A DNA stretch of 24,559 nt from a virus. The stretch's first letter is position 1. Every line of letters begins with the position of its first letter. Position numbers and translations under genes: made by a program. The notes beneath the pieces are model-generated. The model saw only the letters and a list, made by a program, of their open reading frames with translations. It did no database searches and was not told where the DNA came from. This document shows positions 13,369 to 18,727 of this stretch, in pieces. The stretch spans positions 1 to 24,559 of the IMG/VR virus record IMGVR_UViG_3300042453_002738. One strand, 5' to 3'.

Positions 13369-14145
13369 TTATTTATAACGAACGTGTTTGTCTATCTGAT
13401 AATATTTTATGTTTGGGTTTATACTAAAAATATAATGTGATATATTACTGGTTGTAATAATAATTTCATCACAAGCAGCTAAAGATAATACATCAATAAA
13501 AACATCTTCAGCTAATTTTTCTTTATGTTCAGGATACTTTCCAGTATGTATTGGATCATGATTGTCACTTCTGATAATTTTTTCATTTAAATGTAATTTA
13601 TCACCATATTTGTTTTGAAACTTATTAACAATTATATTTTCATCCGTTGCTAAGAAAATATAATCATAATCTTTTATTTTTTCATCTATCTTTTTAAAAT
13701 AATATTCACATGGTAAAATAGGTCCATGAATCCAGTGATCGGTTTGTCGTACATGAACACCAAGAGTTTTTGGTTTTATATTTATTTTTTCTTTGCAGTT
13801 TTTATAAAACTCATTTTCAAAATAATTGAAATGTTTTAGTGTTTCGTGTAAATTTTGAAATCCAGATCTATCATCATTGTTTTTTATATTATTTTCAGCT
13901 ATCACAATATATGGAAAACCAACATCAACAGCAGTTTGGTATATTTTCTCGTTATTAATTTTAGAAACATCTTGATTAAAAAAATACTTATCAAACATAT
14001 TATAATTCAAGTCTTGATAATGAACATTATTCCAGTCACAATAAAAATCAATATTATTAATTTTTAAATGATGCAAACTTCCTAGAATAGTATTAAAATC
14101 AGAAAAAAATCCGCAACTTCTCTTTTGTGTTATTATGATAGTCAT
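13369..14145 (-). CDS. Fucosyltransferase-like glycosyltransferase (HxRxTD motif)
   Basis: A 258-aa protein with the signature of alpha-1,2/1,6-fucosyltransferase-type GT-B enzymes. LGVHVRQTDH at residues 128-137 corresponds to the GDP-fucose-binding H-x-R-x-T-D motif of the NodZ/FUT8 and GT11 group. IFLATDE near 163-169 and SLAACDEIIITTSNIS near 226-241 match the later donor-binding motifs. These enzymes use GDP-linked 6-deoxysugars, consistent with the Gmd and ColD-like genes in the same operon; known colitosyltransferases are related to alpha-1,2-fucosyltransferases. It starts 3 nt after the stop of the GT25-like gene. Donor and acceptor are inferred. No membrane segment is evident, so it should be cytoplasmic. 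Confidence 0.72.
   Translation of the reverse strand: MTIIITQKRSCGFFSDFNTILGSLHHLKINNIDFYCDWNNVHYQDLNYNMFDKYFFNQDVSKINNEKIYQTAVDVGFPYIVIAENNIKNNDDRSGFQNLHETLKHFNYFENEFYKNCKEKINIKPKTLGVHVRQTDHWIHGPILPCEYYFKKIDEKIKDYDYIFLATDENIIVNKFQNKYGDKLHLNEKIIRSDNHDPIHTGKYPEHKEKLAEDVFIDVLSLAACDEIIITTSNISHYIFSINPNIKYYQIDKHVRYK
13370..13377 (-). promoter_or_regulatory. TATAAATA match ahead of the 298-aa gene (weak)
   Basis: The minus strand is an exact TATAAATA whose last base is 8 nt before the ATG at 13362, the same spacing as at 5841-5848. However, it also encodes the last codons (Tyr-Lys-stop) of the preceding gene in a very AT-rich stretch, and the operon already has an early promoter. It is listed as a possible late start point only. 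Confidence 0.2.
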
Positions 14146-14148
14146 ATA

Positions 14149-14778
14149 TTAAAAATAAGGATTTAATAAAATTTGCGTTAATGAATCATTGTGACCATCT
14201 TTTTGATAAAAAAATGGTTTTTTCACAGATAATACTGTGTGATTTTTTAAATTTAAAGCAACACATTCGTCACAATATCTGGATATAGATATACATTCTT
14301 GTAATGTATTTATAGTAGAGTTAACATACTCTTTTGTAATATACAAAATTGCATGTATTCCCAACATATTATATACACGTAAATACGATTCATCATAAAT
14401 TGAACTTATAGTTCCCCCCATTGTGGAAACATTTCTTACCATACCATATTGGTGTGTTCCAAGATATAAAGCATCACATTTTGGTAAATCTATATTTGTT
14501 TTAAAATTTGTTTCAACGATGGCGCAATCATCTTCTAAAATTAAAAATGGAGGTTCAAAAGTTTTTAATGCTTTTATGTGAGCTTCTGCAACAGAATTTG
14601 TTTTTTTTTGTTGAATTTCAATAAATGACAATCCATTTTTATCAATAGATTCACCATTAATTTCAATAATCGTTTCAAATCCTATTTTTTCAATAAGAGA
14701 TTGCATTGATTTTTTATAATCAAGTGATTTTGGATGTGTAACCCAACATGTTGGTATTTTTTTTAAATCAATTAGCAT
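14149..14778 (-). CDS. GT25-like LPS-type glycosyltransferase
   Basis: A 209-aa protein. The N-terminus (IPTCWVTHPKSLDYKKSMQSLIEKIG near residues 8-33) has the opening of family-25-type enzymes, where an arginine- or lysine-rich helix follows the first strand. SVAEAHIKALKTFEPPFLILEDDCAI near 62-87 carries the characteristic S-x-x-x-H helix and the ILEDD acidic site that binds metal and nucleotide sugar. LGIHAILYITKEYV near 139-152 resembles the conserved late G-x-x-A-Y-x-I strand. It overlaps the GT32 gene by 11 nt and lies 3 nt before the fucosyltransferase-like gene. Substrates are unknown; transfer onto an LPS-like glycan is the usual family role. Confidence 0.65.
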   Translation of the reverse strand: MLIDLKKIPTCWVTHPKSLDYKKSMQSLIEKIGFETIIEINGESIDKNGLSFIEIQQKKTNSVAEAHIKALKTFEPPFLILEDDCAIVETNFKTNIDLPKCDALYLGTHQYGMVRNVSTMGGTISSIYDESYLRVYNMLGIHAILYITKEYVNSTINTLQECISISRYCDECVALNLKNHTVLSVKKPFFYQKDGHNDSLTQILLNPYF

Positions 14779-15424
14779 CTTTTACTATATCGCTTTCATC
14801 TTGGCCATATTGAAACTTTGAATGTGGTGTACTGCCATTTAGATGTTTGCCATAAGATTTATCGTTAGTGTAAAAATGAGATACACCGCTAAAATGTTCT
14901 GGAATAAAATAATAGCTTGGATAAATTCTCAATTTTGTATATCTTAAATGTCTAACAATATTTGTGAGCAAAACTGGTCCTGTTACTTTCCATGCATTTA
15001 AAGGTCCAAAATAAATCTGTTCTTGCATACCAATATGGTGTATTAACTGCGACATCAACTCATTATTTTTGCAAGAACCGATATGTCCATTGTGGATTAA
15101 TCCAGTAACAGAATATTCATTTTCCCAACAAGCAAAAGAATCATTTTGCAAAAATAATTCTTCTAATGGGTTCAAACATACTGTGTCTGCGTCTATATAA
15201 ACACCCCCATACATATGGAGTAATTCATATCTAAGTATGTCGGCTTTTCCGGCCATTTCTTCCATTTGATGAAATTGTTTTTTATTTTTTAATTCTGGTA
15301 AATTTTCATCAGTCCAAAGCATATAATCCCAATCAGGATGCTTGGATTGCCATGTTTTCATGATTTTACTGGGTCTTTTTGATTGGTCACCCAACCAAAT
15401 TTGGTGTATAATTTTTGGAATCAT
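14768..15424 (-). CDS. GT32-type glycosyltransferase (DXD protein), first gene of the sugar operon
   Basis: A 218-aa protein with textbook family-32 features: MIPKIIHQIWLGD at the N-terminus, WDYMLWTDENLP near residues 32-43, KADILRYELLHMYGGVYIDAD near 60-80 with the DXD motif D78-A-D80, then CLNPLEEL. GHIGSCKNNELM and GPVLLTN-type segments complete the domain. Family members move hexoses onto glycans using Mn-bound nucleotide sugars. It leads the operon, 92 bases from divergent uvsY, and is read from a TTGACT-N16-TATAAT promoter with a predicted leader of about 8 nt and no Shine-Dalgarno sequence. The acceptor is unknown. Confidence 0.85.
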   Translation of the reverse strand: MIPKIIHQIWLGDQSKRPSKIMKTWQSKHPDWDYMLWTDENLPELKNKKQFHQMEEMAGKADILRYELLHMYGGVYIDADTVCLNPLEELFLQNDSFACWENEYSVTGLIHNGHIGSCKNNELMSQLIHHIGMQEQIYFGPLNAWKVTGPVLLTNIVRHLRYTKLRIYPSYYFIPEHFSGVSHFYTNDKSYGKHLNGSTPHSKFQYGQDESDIVKDAN

Positions 15425-15438
15425 AAGATCTTGCAGCT

Positions 15439-15466
15439 ATTATAGAGTATCAAAAACTAAAGTCAA
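15439..15466 (-). promoter_or_regulatory. Sigma70-type promoter for the sugar operon
   Basis: The minus strand has TTGACT at 15466-15461, a 16-nt spacer and TATAAT at 15444-15439. The predicted start near 15432 leaves an 8-nt leader before the ATG at 15424. It lies back-to-back with the uvsY promoter; the two -35 boxes are 10 bp apart and are halves of one inverted repeat. Confidence 0.65.
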
Positions 15467-15481
15467 ATATATTTATTTGAC
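15462..15481. repeat. Inverted repeat GTCAAAT-N6-ATTTGAC between divergent promoters
   Basis: GTCAAAT at 15462-15468 is the exact reverse complement of ATTTGAC at 15475-15481. Each arm contains most of one -35 box, so the symmetry comes partly from two similar promoters facing apart. It could equally be bound by a dimeric regulator acting on both directions. Confidence 0.5.
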
Positions 15482-15504
15482 ATTCTCTAGAGTTACTTTA
15501 TAAT
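15477..15504 (+). promoter_or_regulatory. Consensus sigma70 promoter for uvsY-uvsW
   Basis: TTGACA at 15477-15482 and TATAAT at 15499-15504 are both perfect consensus hexamers, with a 16-nt spacer. The predicted start near 15511 leaves about 6 nt before the uvsY ATG at 15517. There is no room for a conventional ribosome-binding site. Confidence 0.75.
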
Positions 15505-15516
15505 ACATCTTAAAAG

Positions 15517-15954
15517 ATGAATCTAGAGAACCTTAAAGAACTTATTACTAAAGACTCTCAAATAGACTCTACAGAGTTAGGAGTAGAGTCTCTTAAGATA
15601 CCTCAAATACACTCAAAGTATCTTACGATTTTATCAGATGTCAAATTACTTTTGGCAAAACAACAAAATGATTTGGCAATTTTAAAATTGCGTAAGTGGA
15701 AAATTTACACAGGTAAGGCTTCAAAAGAAGAACTTGAGGCATGGAATGAAGAGCCATGTGATTTTACATTATTGAAAAGCGATGTAGAACAATTTGTTGA
15801 AGCAGATCCAAAAGTTATTGAACTAAAATCTAAAGTTGCTGTAACCGAAGTAAAACTTCGTATTGTTGAAGATTTTTTAAAATCGCTAAACAACAGAAAT
15901 TTTATGATAAAGTCTGCTATTGATTGGCAAAAAATGATGAACGGAATCATCTAA
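15517..15954 (+). CDS. uvsY: Recombination mediator UvsY
   Basis: A 145-aa protein (T4 UvsY is 137 aa). It starts NLENLKELITKDSQIDSTELGVESLKIPQIHSKYL, parallel to T4 RLEDLQEELKKDVFIDSTKLQYEA through YSKWL. LKLRKWKIYTGKASKEEL near residues 56-73 corresponds to the ALKARLDYYSGRG region. A C-terminal helix with SLNNRNFMIKSAIDWQKMMNG resembles T4 SRGFAIKHIQDMRAFEAG. UvsY loads the UvsX recombinase on gp32-coated single-stranded DNA. It is first in the plus-strand operon with uvsW, 7 nt upstream of that gene's start. The predicted leader is about 6 nt, so initiation would be near-leaderless. A 9-bp hairpin lies in codons 16-25. Confidence 0.93.
   Translation: MNLENLKELITKDSQIDSTELGVESLKIPQIHSKYLTILSDVKLLLAKQQNDLAILKLRKWKIYTGKASKEELEAWNEEPCDFTLLKSDVEQFVEADPKVIELKSKVAVTEVKLRIVEDFLKSLNNRNFMIKSAIDWQKMMNGII
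15564..15591 (+). repeat. 9-bp hairpin inside the start of uvsY
   Basis: AGACTCTAC at 15564-15572 pairs perfectly with GTAGAGTCT at 15583-15591 across a 10-nt loop. It is unusually GC-balanced for this sequence and lies about 50 nt into the coding region. A regulatory role in uvsY translation is possible but unsupported. Confidence 0.4.
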
Positions 15955-15961
15955 ATATTAT

Positions 15962-17470
15962 GTGGATTTAGACGTTGAATCTATTGATGAAGTACGATAT
16001 TATGTGAAAACCGAAAAAGGAATTAAACAAGAATTGAGAGATTATTTCTCATTCATGGTTCCCGGTGCTCAATATATGCCATTGTACAAAAAGCGCATAT
16101 GGGACGGAAAAGTTCGGCTCTATGATATTCTTTCATCCACTCTGCCTAGAGGTCTAAAAACTTATTTACAAAAATTTTGCAAAGATCGTGGTTATGAGTT
16201 AAATATAAAGGAGACTCAGAACCCATTATGTGTTACCGAGGATCAACTTCAGGATTTTTACGAATCATTGAAGGTTTCGGTACGCAAACAACCAGTCAAA
16301 ATGCACGACCATCAGAAACAGGGTATTTTGCATGTATTGAACAATCATCGTTCGGTCTTGATATCACCGACTGGCTCAGGAAAAAGTCTTATTATATACG
16401 TATTGGTTCGATATCTTCAAAAGGTATTGCGTACAGATCGCAAAATCCTAATTTTAGTTCCAACAGTCGGTCTCGTCAATCAGATGGAGGCCGATTTTTT
16501 TGATTATTCTTGTCAAGATAAATCATGGTCTTGCAAGAAGTATATACACAAAATATCTGCTGGCGTAGATAAAGAAACAAATAAACAGATAGTAGTATCC
16601 ACTTGGCAATCCATATACAAATTGCCCAGAGAATGGTTTGATCAATTTGATGCTATATTTTTTGATGAATGTCACCAAGCAAAAGCAGAATCTATAAACT
16701 TTATTGGTCAAAAACTCACCAAGGCTTGGTTTCGTTGTGGGACTACAGGAACATTACAACAAACACAAGCTCATAGATTGAGTATTGAAGGAATTTTAGG
16801 TCCAGCAGTTCAATTTATTCATACAAAGAATCTAATGAATAAAGGGTTGTTGGCTACACTCGGTATAGATTGCATTGTATTAAAATATACAGATCAAGAA
16901 AAACAATTATTAAAAAAACAAAAATATGCAGAAGAAATTAAATGGATAATAACTAATAATAAGAGAAATGAATTCATCTGGCAACTGGTCTCCAGAACAA
17001 AGGGCAATACGCTTGTACTCTTCAATTATGTTGAAGCGCAAGGGAAGCCTCTCTACGAACTTTGCAAAGAAAAAGCGGGAACACGCAAGGTTTATTTTAT
17101 CTCAGGCAAAACAGAAGCAGAAGCCAGAGAATACATTCGAAGAATTATTGACTCTGAAAAAGATGCCATCTTGGTTGCTAGTTACGGCACTACTTCTGCT
17201 GGGATTAACATTGTCAATCTTGATAACATTATCTTTGCTTCCCCAACTAAATCAGTAATAAGACTTTTACAAAGCATTGGTAGAGGATTGCGTGTATCAG
17301 AAAAAAAGAAAACTTTGAAAGTATTTGATATTGTTGATGATCTTTCTTGGAAATCATATAAAAATCACGTGTTCAAACATTTTGAAGAGCGTGTTAAAAT
17401 TTATAAAAAAGAAAAATTTGATTTTAAAATATTTTCTATGGGTTTTACAGACCTGACACAAGATAAATAA
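15962..17470 (+). CDS. uvsW: DNA helicase UvsW
   Basis: A 502-aa superfamily-2 helicase (T4 UvsW is about 503 aa). The N-terminal domain carries FSFMVPGAQYMP and RIWDGKVRLYD near residues 29-55, like T4 FFSFEADGYRFNP and NWDGRIRLLD. Helicase motifs follow: HQKQG near 117-121, Walker A SPTGSGKS at 135-142, DECH at 235-238, GTTGT near 260-264 and the arginine-finger motif QSIGRGLR at 437-444. It unwinds branched DNA and R-loops, driving the switch from origin- to recombination-dependent replication. The start is GTG at 15962; an ATG at 15960 is out of frame and stops after three codons. No strong Shine-Dalgarno is seen, so coupling to uvsY is likely. Confidence 0.95.
   Translation: MDLDVESIDEVRYYVKTEKGIKQELRDYFSFMVPGAQYMPLYKKRIWDGKVRLYDILSSTLPRGLKTYLQKFCKDRGYELNIKETQNPLCVTEDQLQDFYESLKVSVRKQPVKMHDHQKQGILHVLNNHRSVLISPTGSGKSLIIYVLVRYLQKVLRTDRKILILVPTVGLVNQMEADFFDYSCQDKSWSCKKYIHKISAGVDKETNKQIVVSTWQSIYKLPREWFDQFDAIFFDECHQAKAESINFIGQKLTKAWFRCGTTGTLQQTQAHRLSIEGILGPAVQFIHTKNLMNKGLLATLGIDCIVLKYTDQEKQLLKKQKYAEEIKWIITNNKRNEFIWQLVSRTKGNTLVLFNYVEAQGKPLYELCKEKAGTRKVYFISGKTEAEAREYIRRIIDSEKDAILVASYGTTSAGINIVNLDNIIFASPTKSVIRLLQSIGRGLRVSEKKKTLKVFDIVDDLSWKSYKNHVFKHFEERVKIYKKEKFDFKIFSMGFTDLTQDK
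17462..17469 (+). promoter_or_regulatory. GATAAATA late-type element ahead of the 213-aa gene
   Basis: GATAAATA at the end of uvsW fits the nATAAATA form of T4-like late promoters. T4 geometry gives a start near 17475 and a 15-nt leader that contains AAGGAGG. It overlaps the uvsW stop region, so chance is possible. Confidence 0.35.
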
Positions 17471-17473
17471 TTT

Positions 17474-17481
17474 AAAGGAGG
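17474..17481 (+). promoter_or_regulatory. Strong Shine-Dalgarno AAAGGAGG
   Basis: This is the strongest ribosome-binding site in the window, 8 nt before the ATG at 17490. It fixes that start and shows the host ribosome uses the usual anti-Shine-Dalgarno sequence, which makes the near-leaderless genes elsewhere notable. Confidence 0.75.
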
Positions 17482-17489
17482 ACATTTAA

Positions 17490-18131
17490 ATGTCCGATTC
17501 TATTCCCGAAACTGATTTGTCGGGTTCCTTGAAAGTCATTCGTTTATTGACTGGTGAAGAATTAATAGGAACTGCTATAGAAAATGATAATTCTATTATA
17601 ATAAAATTTCCAGCAAGACTGGAATCATATATCACAAAAGATAATATGAACAATATGATAGAATATGTTAAATTAACAAATTATCTTTCAAGTATAAAAA
17701 ACTTTGAAGCAAAAATTTTTAATACATCAATAGTATATTGTGGAGAGCCACAAGAAGAACTTGTAAAAATGTATAACGCATATTTATTGGCAATTCAGAG
17801 CGATCCAAAATCTATAATGACATCTTCTGCAAGCGATTCTGAAAATTCCAATGATCCGGGATTACTATTATTAAATGATCTTTTTACGAATGATGATTTT
17901 GTAAATTTTGTCAATGATTTGATAGAAACTTATGAAGATTCAGAATCTTTAAATGACGAAGAAGACGTAGAATCGGTTATAGAGGCCATCGAAGAAGAGA
18001 TGCCCAAACCCCAACCCAAGCCAAAGAAACGCTCCAGAGTCAAACCAGAAACGAATAAGCTACCATATAATCCCGAGAAGCCACCTGAAAATCCAGAAAG
18101 CTGGTCTGACAACCCTTCTGATTATTTTTAA
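17490..18131 (+). CDS. Conserved phage-type protein with Sm-like N-terminus and acidic, Pro-rich tail
   Basis: A 213-aa protein. Residues about 13-48 (LKVIRLLTGEELIGTAIENDNSIIIKFPARL) follow the short beta-barrel pattern seen in Sm-like or LSM-type small proteins of T4-like environmental phages (L-x-T-G-E-x-x-I-G). The middle is polar and strongly acidic (residues about 130-170). The end, from EEMPKPQPKPKKRSRVKPE onward, is a basic, proline-rich and presumably disordered linker finishing in SWSDNPSDYF. I do not know its function. It sits after uvsW with its own strong ribosome-binding site and overlaps the convergent tail-tube-fold gene by 4 nt. An RNA-binding role is a guess from the fold pattern only. 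Confidence 0.6.
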   Translation: MSDSIPETDLSGSLKVIRLLTGEELIGTAIENDNSIIIKFPARLESYITKDNMNNMIEYVKLTNYLSSIKNFEAKIFNTSIVYCGEPQEELVKMYNAYLLAIQSDPKSIMTSSASDSENSNDPGLLLLNDLFTNDDFVNFVNDLIETYEDSESLNDEEDVESVIEAIEEEMPKPQPKPKKRSRVKPETNKLPYNPEKPPENPESWSDNPSDYF

Positions 18132-18655
18132 GCGGTATTTTTTAAATTTGATGGAGCATCTGGGTTTATTGTATAGTGTGAATATTTAAATTTGCATGTG
18201 GCTTTTTGAACCAATGCGTCTGCACTATCCGATTGAAACATGAATCCACTCAACGCTACAGGTATTATATGGTAAAATTTAAAAGTTGTTGGAGGGGAAT
18301 CGTTAAAACCATCATAAATTAATAAATTTGCTTGATGATGCCAATCTTGATAATTTAAATTATGATCATAATCATTTGCAATATTTGTTAAATTTCTCAT
18401 CCAAGAATAAATACTTTTCCAATTTTGTAAATTAGAATCTATAATAAATTCAACGTTCAACAATTCAAATTGAATTGATTGAGTGGCAACTGGAATAGTT
18501 GTACCAAGAGTAGTGGGCTGTGGTTGATCACCTATTGAAATGCCGGGAATATTTACTTTTTGACACATCAATTCCATTTGTTTAGTTCCACGACCAAAAA
18601 TTAAACGAAAGTAACTATTGTATAGTGGATTTATATTTGGTGAACATGTGGTCAT
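18128..18655 (-). CDS. Tail-tube-fold virion protein (gp19/tube-initiator-like)
   Basis: A 175-aa protein. FRLIFGRGTKQMELMCQKVNIPGISIGDQPQPTT near residues 17-50, then IQFELLNVEFIIDSNLQNWKSIYSWMRNL near 61-89, match a family of T4-like phage structural proteins whose members have the pattern CQSVNIPGIS, a proline-rich loop, then F-x-V/I-D-x-x-L-x-N-x-x-x-I-x-x-W. That layout belongs to the tail-tube fold used by gp19-type tube subunits and tube-initiating baseplate proteins; I cannot decide between them. It has no Shine-Dalgarno sequence. CATAAATA lies 5 nt before the ATG, so T4 geometry puts the start on the A of the ATG. It is next to gp23 but behind that gene's terminator. Confidence 0.65.
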   Translation of the reverse strand: MTTCSPNINPLYNSYFRLIFGRGTKQMELMCQKVNIPGISIGDQPQPTTLGTTIPVATQSIQFELLNVEFIIDSNLQNWKSIYSWMRNLTNIANDYDHNLNYQDWHHQANLLIYDGFNDSPPTTFKFYHIIPVALSGFMFQSDSADALVQKATCKFKYSHYTINPDAPSNLKNTA

Positions 18656-18660
18656 AAAAA

Positions 18661-18668
18661 TATTTATG
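18661..18668 (-). promoter_or_regulatory. CATAAATA late-type element, predicted leaderless start
   Basis: The minus strand reads CATAAATA, between the gp23 terminator and the tail-tube-fold gene. Five T residues separate it from the ATG. T4 geometry (start 6 nt beyond the element) puts transcription start at 18655, the first base of the start codon. Confidence 0.45.
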
Positions 18669-18670
18669 GT

Positions 18671-18704
18671 AAAACAAAAACCTCCCGATTACTCGGGAGG
18701 TTTT
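18671..18704 (-). terminator. Intrinsic terminator after gp23
   Basis: CCTCCCGA at 18681-18688 and TCGGGAGG at 18693-18700 form a perfect 8-bp GC-rich stem with a 4-nt loop. On the minus strand it is followed by TTTTTGTTTT, the classic intrinsic layout, 27 nt beyond the gp23 stop. The plus-strand side also carries TTTT, so some bidirectional activity is possible. Confidence 0.9.
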
Positions 18705-18727
18705 CGAAGTTTTAATTATTACTTAGA

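Noticed and set aside
15950-15957. TCTAAATA on the plus strand before uvsW
   Set aside because: It coincides with the uvsY stop codon and would start transcription inside the uvsW start codon; coupling from uvsY explains expression better.
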